A stretch of DNA of 64,000 bases, taken from contig JAFRGL010000017.1 of the NCBI GenBank assembly GCA_017433825.1, positions 1 through 64,000 of the forward strand, written 5' to 3'. Of this stretch, positions 8,599-17,442 are shown one piece after another. Both the position numbers and the translations under genes were made by a program. A model generated the notes under the pieces. It was given only the letters and a program-made list of their open reading frames with translations. It did not search any database and was not told where the DNA came from. How positions within the stretch are numbered: the first letter of the stretch is position 1; the number at the start of each line of letters is the position of its first letter. This stretch comes from Eubacterium sp. (lineage in GTDB: Bacteria; Bacillota; Clostridia; Lachnospirales; Lachnospiraceae).

Positions 8599-9219
8599 AT
8601 GGGCTTTTTTAAAAGAAAAGAAACGGATGAGAAGAAGGCAAAAAGGCTTGCGGAAAACGCCGGATATTTCGTGGAAATGTTCAAGGCCGCATTCAAGGCG
8701 CCCCAGGGATATATAGATGCAACGCAGGCTTTGATTTTTACTGCGGCGATTGCGGGGTACGCCTGTCATCAGGCGGTGAAAGCCGAAAAAGGAACATTTG
8801 CAGTCGTAACGGATAAAAACGGCAAAAAATATTATTTCGGAGATGCAGTGAACAAATACCTGCTCGAGGACAACCTGAGCGTTGTGGGATTCTGCACGGC
8901 CGTAACAGGCGTAAGCCGGGAAGAAGTGCTTGCCATTGTCGCCAAAGCAGCCGCAGCCGTCGGGGATGAAAGCTATACGCTGTTCGGATATGATCCGAAA
9001 CACCTCTATAAAAAAGTGGACGAGTGCTGGAAAGCGGTTCACGACAGAATGATCGCAAAATACTGTAAATCTCCTTCGGACTGGCCCGTAATGTTCGGAA
9101 TTGTCCTGCAGAATATTCTGAACATGTCGCTTAAGGCAGGCGCGCCTGAGGATGAGGCCGGCAGGATTGCCATAGAATGTGCGGTGGTCATTTCAAAAAT
9201 GGACGACGATTCCTTATAA
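8599..9219 (+). CDS. Hypothetical protein, 206 aa
   Basis: Not recognised. A mostly helical protein with a charged N-terminus (MGFFKRKETDEKKAKR), a hydrophobic patch (ALIFTAAIAGYACHQAVK, residues 44-61) that is too short and mixed to be a sure membrane helix, and a segment TFAVVTDKNGKKYYFGDAVN that looks like a beta-hairpin. No signal peptide and no known catalytic motif. The ATG at 8599 follows GAGGGGG, a strong ribosome site. It lies 33 bp after the M6 protease on the same strand and may share its transcript. Function unknown. Confidence 0.7.
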   Translation: MGFFKRKETDEKKAKRLAENAGYFVEMFKAAFKAPQGYIDATQALIFTAAIAGYACHQAVKAEKGTFAVVTDKNGKKYYFGDAVNKYLLEDNLSVVGFCTAVTGVSREEVLAIVAKAAAAVGDESYTLFGYDPKHLYKKVDECWKAVHDRMIAKYCKSPSDWPVMFGIVLQNILNMSLKAGAPEDEAGRIAIECAVVISKMDDDSL

Positions 9220-9226
9220 GAGGATA

Positions 9227-9253
9227 TTGACCGCAGGGGAAATCTGTTATAAT
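9227..9253 (+). promoter_or_regulatory. Promoter of the DUF169 gene
   Basis: TTGACC and TATAAT with a short 15-bp spacer; the -10 is of the extended type (TGTTATAAT), which tolerates a poor spacer. Confidence 0.55.
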
Positions 9254-9304
9254 TATCAGGAAGCAAGTCAGTTTAAAATACTTAAAAAAGAGAGGATTAT
9301 TATC

Positions 9305-10114
9305 ATGACTTCAGAAGAATGCCGTGCTCTCGGCGAACGTCTGTCCCAGAACCTGCTGCTGCGTTACTCACCCATTGCGATGAAGCTTCTGTATGACGAG
9401 TCTGAAATTCCGGAGGGAAGTGTACGTCCCTTTAAGGACAGAGGCGAACATCTGGCCATGTGTCAGGCCTACGCCACCGTCCGGAGAGACCGTGTATGCC
9501 TTGCAATGCTTAAAGAGGACCACTGGTGTGTATGGCCCCTGGTTTCCTACGGCCTGGTCGATTTGGACGCGGACGACTATGAATACATGGGCGACAAATT
9601 CTTCTTCCGGGACAAGGAACGAAGCCGCCGTTTCCTGAAAGAGGAATATCCCTTCCTGAAAGCGGAGAAAAAGCCGGTTGGCTTTGCCCTTTTCCCTCTG
9701 GAAAAAGCAAATTTCGTCCCGGATCTGGTGACAATCTACTGCAATCCCGCGCAGATCCGCTGCCTGCTTATGGGCACCAAGTTCATGACCGGCGAGATGT
9801 TTAAGGTGACGCTGGATCCCGTGGATTCCTGCGTGCATTCCTCCATCCCCGTGCTGAACGGGCAGGATTACAACATTACCTTCCCGGATCCCGGCGAATA
9901 TGAACGCGGGCTTACGGATGAAGACGAGGTAATGTTTACGCTGCGGGGTGACAAACTGGAGGAAGTGGCGGAAGGCGTCGGGATTATCTGCCGCGCCGGC
10001 TTCGGCTACAAGCAGCTTTCCATGGAAATGACCAAGAACTTCCCGCGGCCCGAGTTTTACAACAAGATGTTTGAAAAATGGGGCCTGGAAACGGGAGCAA
10101 ACTGGAGAAAATAA
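9305..10114 (+). CDS. DUF169-family protein
   Basis: 269 aa. The sequence matches the layout of DUF169 proteins: an early RYSPIAMKL segment, then MCQAYATVRR and CVWPLVSYGL with conserved cysteines, and a later VTIYCNPAQIRCLL block. The family is widespread in anaerobic bacteria and archaea and has no firm function; the conserved cysteines suggest metal or cofactor binding (inference). The start is ATG 9305, preceded by AGAGAGG; an extension to 9179 lies across the promoter and is rejected. No signal peptide. The gene stands alone behind its own promoter and ends against a bidirectional terminator shared with the opposing DUF2804 gene. Confidence 0.8.
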   Translation: MTSEECRALGERLSQNLLLRYSPIAMKLLYDESEIPEGSVRPFKDRGEHLAMCQAYATVRRDRVCLAMLKEDHWCVWPLVSYGLVDLDADDYEYMGDKFFFRDKERSRRFLKEEYPFLKAEKKPVGFALFPLEKANFVPDLVTIYCNPAQIRCLLMGTKFMTGEMFKVTLDPVDSCVHSSIPVLNGQDYNITFPDPGEYERGLTDEDEVMFTLRGDKLEEVAEGVGIICRAGFGYKQLSMEMTKNFPRPEFYNKMFEKWGLETGANWRK

Positions 10115-10141
10115 AATACTTCCGCATGACGAAGCGGTATG

Positions 10142-10185
10142 AAAAAGCAGCCAGCCGGCATTTACCACCGGTTGACTGCTTTTTC
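10142..10185. terminator. Bidirectional terminator between converging genes
   Basis: AAAAAGCAG pairs with CTGCTTTTT around an inner CCGG/CCGG stem, giving a T-run in both directions. It overlaps the last codons of the minus-strand DUF2804 gene. Confidence 0.75.
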
Positions 10186-11193
10186 CGCAAATGCGAACAT
10201 GTCTTTGATTTCAAGGACGGTACCGTCGTCCAGCCTTACGCGGCCGTTGAAATGGCCGAACACCTGGTCGCTTTTGTGTCCGGCAATGCCTGCAAAGACC
10301 AGGCCGACCGGGCGGTGCAGTACCGGTGTCAGGGTAAGGTCCAGCCTTCCTTCCGCATCCGTGAAATGCCAGGGCGACAGCCAGCCCTCCTTTGCCGGAT
10401 CGGAATCCAACTTTACCGGGCCGATTTTGTGGCATTTCCCGTCGTAGAAAAGGGCGGTTTCCGTTGCGTGCGATTCGTTTCCGAAGCCCCAGGTCAGTTC
10501 AAAGCCGAAGCGTTTTCCGTTTAAATAAGTGCTGCCGTTTGTCCAGTACCAGGAACTGGCGTAGGGCCAGACGCCCCGGGCCCAGTCCACGGCCATGAAA
10601 GCCCTGTCGGGATTTAAGGCCAGTACGGTATCCCCGATGCGTACCGTTCCGGTGCAGGCGATGCAGTTGAGCTTCTGGCTGTAAAAGAACTGCGCCGGGT
10701 CTTTAAAAGGCGTGAGCACCGTCAGGCTTTCCTGACCGGGAAGACGGTCTCCCCTGATATTGATTTCGAAGCGTTTCCCCTTTGACTTCCCCCTGAAAAC
10801 CAGGCTGTGGCGGGTTCCTTCGGTTTTAAACCAGGCAGACCGGCCGGCATTCCGGTAATGAAAAAGGAAATCGGCGTCCGCAGCCGGACTTAAAGTATAT
10901 TTGTCCGGGCCTGAGGGCTCCAGAATCATGTCGGACCAGCTCCTGCCGGTTTTCAGATCCACCACCTCCGCCGTAAGGGCGGCTGCGAAGGAAATATTGA
11001 AGAAGTTCAGTTCAATTTTTATCCGTCCGTCGGTGATGAGATAGAAATCCCATTCCTTGATGCGGCGGCGTTTATTCCGTATGACGTACTTGTTGTAAAT
11101 ATACAGATTCCTTTTGCAGTAACCGGGCTTTAATGCCCGGCCTTTTTCGTCCAAAAGGGGCGTTTCGGTGATGATTTCAGTCTGTTTTTTCAT
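10162..11193 (-). CDS. DUF2804-family protein
   Basis: 343 aa. The pattern LLDEKGRALKPGYCKRNLY at the start and the central block DWARGVWPYASSWYWTNG are hallmarks of DUF2804, a beta-rich family of unknown function found in many bacteria and some eukaryotes. It resembles lipocalin/AttH-like double barrels, so binding of a lipid-like ligand is possible (inference). No signal peptide. ATG 11193 lies 21 bp after the stop of a CmpB-type membrane protein gene, so the two likely form one transcript. The 3' end runs into the bidirectional terminator. Confidence 0.82.
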   Translation of the reverse strand: MKKQTEIITETPLLDEKGRALKPGYCKRNLYIYNKYVIRNKRRRIKEWDFYLITDGRIKIELNFFNISFAAALTAEVVDLKTGRSWSDMILEPSGPDKYTLSPAADADFLFHYRNAGRSAWFKTEGTRHSLVFRGKSKGKRFEINIRGDRLPGQESLTVLTPFKDPAQFFYSQKLNCIACTGTVRIGDTVLALNPDRAFMAVDWARGVWPYASSWYWTNGSTYLNGKRFGFELTWGFGNESHATETALFYDGKCHKIGPVKLDSDPAKEGWLSPWHFTDAEGRLDLTLTPVLHRPVGLVFAGIAGHKSDQVFGHFNGRVRLDDGTVLEIKDMFAFAEKAVNRW

Positions 11194-11214
11194 AATAATT
11201 GCACTCCCGGAAAT

Positions 11215-11817
11215 TTACGGATTATATCCGGTGACCAGGGGATACAGGCCGCTCCTGCCCCAGAAAGTAATCGCGTCCATGGTGCCCAAAGTGCCGGCCA
11301 GCACGTCATTGTAGACGATATCAGCCAGGCAGATGAGGCCTATGGTCAGCATCAGGATGAAGAAACGCCTTTCCCCGAGCTTTGCCAGTACCTTCATCTG
11401 GATGGGGACGACCACGTAAAGCAGCAGCAGGCCCGCGGCGGCAAAAACCAGGGAAGCGCGCAGGCAGATGAAGCCGTTTACATTGCCGAAATTTAAGATT
11501 TCCGTATTGTAGTCCCAGGTTCTCGGAAGGCCTGCAGCGTACATGCCGTAGCCCGCGGCATATTCAAGGGCGGTGCAGATGCCGCCGCTTAACAGGAACA
11601 CCAGTACGGGCCATTTCGTAAGCTTCCTGCAGACCAGGTAAATGACCAGGCCGCCGAAGCAGTAAATCTCAATCCAGGGGCCGAAGCAGGTGCCCCGGCG
11701 GGTCAGCGCACCGTTATTGAAAATGTAGAATATGGTTTCGTAGAGAAATCCGAAAATACCGGAGGAAAAAAGAACGGCAAACAGCATGGCGATGCCCGTT
11801 TTCCGGGATAGTTTCAT
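11215..11817 (-). CDS. CmpB-type (PF06541) membrane protein
   Basis: 200 aa with about five or six hydrophobic helices. The motifs RRGTCFGPWIEIYCFGG, then LEYAAGYGMY, WDYNTEILNFGNVNGFICLR, fit the family annotated as putative ABC transporter type IV / CmpB. Despite the name, no ATPase partner lies nearby and the true role is unknown. GAGGAGG precedes the ATG at 11817. It is followed by the DUF2804 gene, possibly as a two-gene unit; a lipid or envelope role for the pair is a guess from membrane location and the lipocalin-like partner. Confidence 0.78.
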   Translation of the reverse strand: MKLSRKTGIAMLFAVLFSSGIFGFLYETIFYIFNNGALTRRGTCFGPWIEIYCFGGLVIYLVCRKLTKWPVLVFLLSGGICTALEYAAGYGMYAAGLPRTWDYNTEILNFGNVNGFICLRASLVFAAAGLLLLYVVVPIQMKVLAKLGERRFFILMLTIGLICLADIVYNDVLAGTLGTMDAITFWGRSGLYPLVTGYNP

Positions 11818-11975
11818 TTGACTGCCTCCTCTGTACTGCTGATAGGTATACTATATCACATTTCCGGAAAAAAAACGGGTAAAATAATGGGGTGAAAACC
11901 GGCAATTTAAGCTTCTGTTTGTTATATTTTACAAAAACCGTGCATCACATTTGGGTAGATATACAGAGAGAAAAT

Positions 11976-11984
11976 TGTTATAAT
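11976..11984 (+). promoter_or_regulatory. Extended -10 promoter of the surface-repeat gene
   Basis: TGTTATAAT (TGn plus perfect TATAAT) lies 46 bp before the start at 12030. No well-placed -35 is visible. Confidence 0.5.
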
Positions 11985-12029
11985 TTATAAAAAGTGAATC
12001 GCAATACAGAAAAAAGGAGAGAAGATACT

Positions 12030-13958
12030 ATGAAGCTCAGAAGACTGATGGCGGTAATTGTGTCCGTCATTATGCTGCTTTGTGCAGGCGGAGCGGTATC
12101 AGCCGCTGAAAAATCGGACCTTATCGGCGAATGGAAGGTTACGGCGGTCAATGATACCGTGACTGCCTACGGCGGAAGCGCAACCGGCAGCTATACGTTT
12201 ACTGAATCAGAATTCACGTATTCTGAGAATGCCACGGTGTATTCCTGGACATTGGACGGAAATACCATTACGGCGATAAATCCTGACACGGGTGATGCCA
12301 TACCATGGACATATACCTTAAGCGGCAATACACTGACACTGACGCTTTACGGAATGATGGTATATACCTGCGAAAAGGTGGAGGAAGAAAATCCGCCCGC
12401 TGAGGAACCGATCCCGGAACCTTCGCCTGAACCGTCCTATACCGCCCCGGTGGGCGACTGGACCGTAACTTCTGTGGAAGGCGCGGGCAATCCCGAAGGC
12501 GGCAGCTACAGCATTACGGAAGACGGACAGTTTACTTATACCGCTGCCGACGGCACTGTGACAAAGTACACCTACAAAGTGACGGCGGAAGGCAAGATGC
12601 TTGCCACCAGCGAAGACGGCAGCACGACAGCGGAATGGCTTTTCGAGCAGAACGGCGACAGCCTGACGCTGACGCTTCCGATTCCGGCATACGGAATCAA
12701 CTGGGTATACCATTGCGAAAAGGCCTCGGAAGAACCCGAACCGACACCGACTCCCGGTCCGGAATATCAGGCCCCGGTGGGCGACTGGACCGTAACTTCA
12801 GTGGAAGGCGCAGGCAATCCCGAGGGCGGCAGCTACAGCATTACAGAGGACGGCAGCTTTGATTATACCGCTGCCGACGGAACGGTTACCCACTATACGT
12901 ACACGGTTCCGGAAGAAGGAAAAATGCTTGCCACCAGTGCGGACGGCAGCAATACGGTGGAATGGCTTTTCGAACAGAACGGCGACAGCCTGACGCTGAC
13001 GCTTCCGATTCCGGCATACGGAATCAACTGGGTATACCACTGCGAGAAAGCTTCGGAAGAACCGGATCCCGGGACTGAACCGACACCGACTCCCTCGCCT
13101 ACACCCACACCCACCCCGACACCTACACCGACCCCGGCTCCCGGCGGTTCGACAGGAGGCCTTGTGGGATCCTGGAACGTGGTTTCCGTGGAGGGCGATG
13201 GCTGTCCGGAGGGCGGAAGCTATACCATTACAAACTCCTCCTTCACTTATTCCGGCAATCCGACGCCTTACAGTTATTCAACCTCCGGCAACAAACTTTA
13301 TGCCACAAGCCCGGAAGGAAGCGCCACATGGACGTATTCATTAAGCGGGGACAGCCTGACCCTGATCCTTCCGCTTCCCGATTACGGTATTAACTGGGTG
13401 TTCCACTGCGTAAGGACCAGCAATCCCGCGGGCAGCCCCACCGTCAATCCTGCTCCGACCTCCGCTTCCGGCGCACCGGTGATTGAGTCCACGGAAGAGG
13501 ACGGCGTGAAGGGAACCTGGGATATTATCCAGGTAACCTACAACACCCAGGATGCGGCAGACGTGGCCAACAGCATCGTAGGCTCCCAGTATTACAGCCC
13601 CAACGTGGACTATGACTGGACCTCCTATGGCCAGAGCTTTGTATTTACGGATAAGAACTTCCAGTTCTGGGGAAGCGGTTCCATGATCAATGACAGCACC
13701 TATGAATGGGTGAAAGAAAACGAACTGCTCCGCGCATCTGCCAACGGCAATACCGCGGACTGGACCGTGAAAATCGAAGGCAACAAGCTTATTCTGGAAA
13801 ATGCGGGCGTAACCTACGTATGCACCAGGGTAGGTACGGCCGTAAACGGTCCCGGAACGTATGATAATTCCCATGCGGAATACTGGATGGTTCTTCTGGC
13901 AGCAGCTGCGGTATGCGCGGCTGCGGCAGGCACGGCATACGCGAAAAGAAGAAGATAA
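12030..13958 (+). CDS. Secreted, membrane-anchored repeat protein
   Basis: 642 aa from ATG 12030, preceded by AAAAGGAGAG; a frame extending to 11994 is rejected. A signal peptide (residues 1-26, ending VSAAE) is followed by five modules of about 90-100 aa near residues 31-122, 140-236, 250-346, 377-460 and 493-605. Each starts with a G-[DES]-W-x-[VI] strand (GDWTVTSVEGAG, GSWNVVSVEGDG, GTWDIIQVTYN) and most end in a Tyr/Phe-x-Cys strand, as in small lipocalin-like or beta-sandwich repeats. Modules 2 and 3 are nearly identical also in DNA. Pro/Thr linkers separate modules (longest about 350-371). The end is a hydrophobic helix with KRRR, not LPxTG. Probably a surface protein; function unknown. 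Confidence 0.75.
   Translation: MKLRRLMAVIVSVIMLLCAGGAVSAAEKSDLIGEWKVTAVNDTVTAYGGSATGSYTFTESEFTYSENATVYSWTLDGNTITAINPDTGDAIPWTYTLSGNTLTLTLYGMMVYTCEKVEEENPPAEEPIPEPSPEPSYTAPVGDWTVTSVEGAGNPEGGSYSITEDGQFTYTAADGTVTKYTYKVTAEGKMLATSEDGSTTAEWLFEQNGDSLTLTLPIPAYGINWVYHCEKASEEPEPTPTPGPEYQAPVGDWTVTSVEGAGNPEGGSYSITEDGSFDYTAADGTVTHYTYTVPEEGKMLATSADGSNTVEWLFEQNGDSLTLTLPIPAYGINWVYHCEKASEEPDPGTEPTPTPSPTPTPTPTPTPTPAPGGSTGGLVGSWNVVSVEGDGCPEGGSYTITNSSFTYSGNPTPYSYSTSGNKLYATSPEGSATWTYSLSGDSLTLILPLPDYGINWVFHCVRTSNPAGSPTVNPAPTSASGAPVIESTEEDGVKGTWDIIQVTYNTQDAADVANSIVGSQYYSPNVDYDWTSYGQSFVFTDKNFQFWGSGSMINDSTYEWVKENELLRASANGNTADWTVKIEGNKLILENAGVTYVCTRVGTAVNGPGTYDNSHAEYWMVLLAAAAVCAAAAGTAYAKRRR
12449..13048 (+). repeat. 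Near-identical tandem DNA repeat inside the surface protein gene
   Basis: About 12449-12720 and 12776-13048 encode modules 2 and 3 and share long identical runs, pointing to a recent duplication. The unit is about 327 bp including the linker. Confidence 0.8.
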
Positions 13959-13979
13959 GTTTTAGCCGGGAATAACAGG

Positions 13980-14056
13980 CCGGCAGGGTTTGATATGTAC
14001 TCTCTTTACTGGACAACCAGTAGGGAATGTACATATCAGATCCTGCCGGTTTTTTT
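13980..14056 (+). terminator. Strong long-stem terminator
   Basis: CCGGCAGG/CCTGCCGG, TGATATGTAC/GTACATATCA and ACTGG/CCAGT nest into one long stem, followed by TTTTTTT. It separates the surface protein gene from the C11 peptidase gene. Confidence 0.85.
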
Positions 14057-14103
14057 GCTTTAAGGAACCGCAGGACGGTACCCGGCAGGCTTGACTGTAA
14101 CCG

Positions 14104-14126
14104 TAATTGTAATTAATATACAATTA
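14104..14126. promoter_or_regulatory. Inverted repeat upstream of the C11 peptidase gene
   Basis: TAATTGTA and TACAATTA are perfect inverted repeats 7 bp apart, 53 bp before the start codon. The right half contains TACAAT, a possible -10. A dimeric repressor could bind here. Confidence 0.45.
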
Positions 14127-14179
14127 TGGAATTGCCCGTAAAAAAGACGGTATTGATTCTTTAAAAGGAGCTTAAAAAG

Positions 14180-17100
14180 TTGAAGGAAGAAGTGGGAAGA
14201 ATCAGGAAACGGATAACGGCATGCGCCTTGGCAGTTCTCCTGCTTTTCGGAATGGCCGCGCCTTTGAAGGCGGAAGAGGGAAGTGAAGGAAAGACCACGC
14301 TGATGATTTACATGATCGGATCCGATCTGGAATCCAAGATGGGCGCCGCAACCGAAGATTTAAAGGAAATGACGGAAAGCGGTGTGGATGTTGGTTCGGT
14401 CAACCTTGTGGTCTGTGCCGGCGGCACCTCAAAATGGCAGGGAGACCTGGGCGATACGGAAAAACTGTCGCTGCTGCATCTGACGGAAAACGGCTTTGAG
14501 CAGGACGGTACGATGCCGCTGGCATCCATGGGGGATGCGGAAACCCTGGCTGCTTTCGTTAATGACAGCGTGGAAAAATACCCGGCGGAGCATTATGCCC
14601 TGATATTCTGGGACCACGGAAACGGCCCGGTGATGGGCTACGGCAAGGATATCCTGTTCGACAAGGACGCGCTGACGCTGTCCGAGATGCGGGATGCAAT
14701 GGACAGGACGCCATTTGCAAAAGACCTGAAGCTGGACTGGGTGGGCTTTGACGCCTGCCTGATGGCATCCGCCGAACTGGCCTGTGTCTGGAACGCTTAT
14801 GCGGATTACCTGGTATCTTCCCAGGAGGTGGAGCCCGGTTTCGGCTGGTATTACGCCTTCCTTAAGGATATGGGCAAGGTTCCCGCTAAGGAACTGACCC
14901 GCAGTATTGCCGACAGCTACATGGCATTCACGGAAGAAAAAATCGCTGAAAAGAACAATTACAATCCGGAGGTCACCTTATCCGTCCTGGACCTCTCCCA
15001 TGCGGAGGAGCTGGAGACGGCAGTTAACGCGCTGTTTAAAACAGCCGCCGCGGATGTTTCCGGAGACTATACCAGGCTGGCGCTTGCCAGGGTAAATACA
15101 AGAGGCATCGGCAGGGCGAGTACTGGGTCGGAATATGACCTGGTGGATTTGCAGACTGCTGCGGAACAGCTGTCGGAGGAATACCCGAAGCAGAGCGCGG
15201 CCGTCCTGGACGTGCTTAAGGATTTTGTCGTATACAGCGTTTCCAATACGCCACAGTGCTGCGGCGTGAACCTGTATTATCCCTATTACAACAAATCCTA
15301 TTATAAGAAATCCTGGAACGATACGTACCGGGACTTGGGCATATTCCCGGATTATCTGACCTATTTGGAACGGTATGACAAGGTCTGGCTGGGTACGGAC
15401 ATGCAGGACTATTTCGAAGGCGCCATGGAGCTTTCCGAAGGCGCTTCACCCTCCTCCTATACCCTGCAGCTGACCGAAGAGCAGGCTGCGGTATACGCGA
15501 AGAGCAATTATTATATCTTAAGAAGGGAAGCCGAAGACCTGTATTCCATTGTCTACTGCTGCTGGGACGTAACGGAGAAAAAAGGAAAACTGACGGCGGA
15601 GTTTGACGGGAATATCCTCTATTTCGAAACGGATTTCGGACATAAAGGCATTCCGTTTACTCTGATGTACGATACCGTGGACGGCGTCACGGATTATAAG
15701 GCCATGAATATGCTGCTGACCAGGGGGGATATCAACGGTCACGGCGACGATTCCATGGAAACGGAAATCCGTTTTTCCGTCGACAAGGAGACCGGGGAAA
15801 TGGAGATCAAGGGAATTTTCCCCGTGGACGAAGAGGATTTCTCCGGCGGCAGACAGGAGCCCGTGGATTTGTCCGAGTGGGATGTCATCCGCTTTTATAT
15901 GATGACGCCGCACTACCTGTCCCGGGACGAAAGCGGCAGACTGAAATATTACTGGGAGTGGCCGGAGCATGAGTCCATACTTTGGAATGAACTGCCCGTT
16001 GCGGACAATCCCACCTTCCGTTTCGAGCCGCTTTATGCAGACGGCTACGAGTATTTCATCATCATCAACGTGATGGACGTGCAGGGCAACCTGTATTCTT
16101 CGGAGCTGTTCCCCATTGTGCCGGCAGCCGCGCCTGAAGCCAGACCGCATGCTGAGGCAGAGCATGTTTCCTGGGACGGCGGAAACGAAGTCACCCTGCT
16201 GGATGCGGACGGCATTACCGTCGGCATGGCTGCTGCAAAGGATGTTAACAGCGGACAGGATTGTTATTTTCTGACCGGTGAAAACCGCAGCGATTACCCC
16301 GTAACCGTCAGTATAGGCGGAAAATACAGCCTGATAAACAGGAAAATCAACGGGGACTGCTATGCAACCCTGTACCTGGATCCCGGGGAAAACAGATGTC
16401 AGGTTGTGTCCGGGCTGACAAAAAATCTGATGATTTCCGGGCAGAAGCGTCCGGATACACTGCTTTTCGACTGCAGGATTTACCGCAGGGACAATGACGC
16501 AACGCTGTATGACGGGATGTTTGAGGTCGGGCTTTCCGAATCCATTAGTCCGGAGGCCGAATGGGTCAGCGTGCTTTCCGCTTCTGCCGAAGAGCAGGTC
16601 CTTCTGTCTGAGGACGGCGTGACGGTAAGTCTTCTGGGGCTTGGAATTCCGAAGGACAGCGGTTATACCGGAAAGGTATCAACCATAGATAATATGACGG
16701 CTGCTTTTGCGGTGGAGAATGAAAGCGGCGCGGCAGCGGAAGTGGAAATCAGCGGCCTTATCGTCAACGGCGTTTACGTGGATACGGGCGGGTCGTTCCC
16801 GTTCACCCTGCCGGATAAAACCTGCTGGTACGGTCATGAGGAGCAGGGTATCGAGAAAATTATGGCGCTGGGAAGTCTCTACCGGGAAAGCCCCGAACCG
16901 GAAGATGAAAGCACATCCTGGTTCCTTTCCGTAGACGAAATGCTGCAGCTGATTGACAAGCAGCCGGAAGGCGGCCTTCCCTGGATCACCTCCATTTCAT
17001 CACTTTCCGTGGTAGTTTCGATAAACGGTAAATTCTATACCTGCCCGGTGGAACTGTCCGAAAAAGGAGACCAGGAGCCCTTCTCCTTCGAGGGAGAAAC

Positions 17101-17431
17101 AGTTTATCAGGATGACACCGTCGAAATCCGGCTGTACAGTGTGGAAGAAGGAGAAGATTACAGCGGGGAAGAAACCTATACCTGGTATTTCTGGATTATC
17201 AGCAAAGCCGGAAGCGGGATGAACCTGTATCTGTATCCCTCCGAAAGCGACCCGTCTGACAGGGATGGCTTCTTTGATTATTACACTTTTTACAATACAG
17301 GCCCGGATTCCGCTGTGCTGGCGGAATTCTCAGCCGGCAGGACAGAAGGAACGGAGCATTCGGTTAAGCTGGTGGATTTTATGGACGGCAGCAGCTATGA
17401 GACAAAGCCTTTTGTGCTTAAAGCGGAGTGA
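14180..17431 (+). CDS. Clostripain-like C11 cysteine peptidase, secreted
   Basis: 1083 aa. The start is TTG at 14180, nine bases after AAAAGGAG. A signal peptide covers residues 1-31 (ALAVLLLFGMAAPLKA). The C11 domain (about 38-410) shows the caspase-like catalytic pair: H146 in LIFWDHGNG and C193 in VGFDACLMAS. C11 enzymes cut after Arg or Lys and often self-activate (family knowledge). The tail (about 660-1083) has three beta-sandwich-like modules, the second beginning EEQVLLSEDG at 804. The same three modules, in order, make up the next gene's lipoprotein. No transmembrane anchor is evident. The stop (17429-17431) lies 11 bp before the next ATG, so these genes are co-transcribed. Confidence 0.88.
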   Translation: MKEEVGRIRKRITACALAVLLLFGMAAPLKAEEGSEGKTTLMIYMIGSDLESKMGAATEDLKEMTESGVDVGSVNLVVCAGGTSKWQGDLGDTEKLSLLHLTENGFEQDGTMPLASMGDAETLAAFVNDSVEKYPAEHYALIFWDHGNGPVMGYGKDILFDKDALTLSEMRDAMDRTPFAKDLKLDWVGFDACLMASAELACVWNAYADYLVSSQEVEPGFGWYYAFLKDMGKVPAKELTRSIADSYMAFTEEKIAEKNNYNPEVTLSVLDLSHAEELETAVNALFKTAAADVSGDYTRLALARVNTRGIGRASTGSEYDLVDLQTAAEQLSEEYPKQSAAVLDVLKDFVVYSVSNTPQCCGVNLYYPYYNKSYYKKSWNDTYRDLGIFPDYLTYLERYDKVWLGTDMQDYFEGAMELSEGASPSSYTLQLTEEQAAVYAKSNYYILRREAEDLYSIVYCCWDVTEKKGKLTAEFDGNILYFETDFGHKGIPFTLMYDTVDGVTDYKAMNMLLTRGDINGHGDDSMETEIRFSVDKETGEMEIKGIFPVDEEDFSGGRQEPVDLSEWDVIRFYMMTPHYLSRDESGRLKYYWEWPEHESILWNELPVADNPTFRFEPLYADGYEYFIIINVMDVQGNLYSSELFPIVPAAAPEARPHAEAEHVSWDGGNEVTLLDADGITVGMAAAKDVNSGQDCYFLTGENRSDYPVTVSIGGKYSLINRKINGDCYATLYLDPGENRCQVVSGLTKNLMISGQKRPDTLLFDCRIYRRDNDATLYDGMFEVGLSESISPEAEWVSVLSASAEEQVLLSEDGVTVSLLGLGIPKDSGYTGKVSTIDNMTAAFAVENESGAAAEVEISGLIVNGVYVDTGGSFPFTLPDKTCWYGHEEQGIEKIMALGSLYRESPEPEDESTSWFLSVDEMLQLIDKQPEGGLPWITSISSLSVVVSINGKFYTCPVELSEKGDQEPFSFEGETVYQDDTVEIRLYSVEEGEDYSGEETYTWYFWIISKAGSGMNLYLYPSESDPSDRDGFFDYYTFYNTGPDSAVLAEFSAGRTEGTEHSVKLVDFMDGSSYETKPFVLKAE

Positions 17432-17442
17432 GGTGGAAGCAG

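Noticed and set aside
13078-13142. Repeating ACACC-type tract, looking like a satellite or CRISPR-like repeat
   Set aside because: It encodes the Pro/Thr linker of the surface protein; there are no spacers or direct repeats of CRISPR length.
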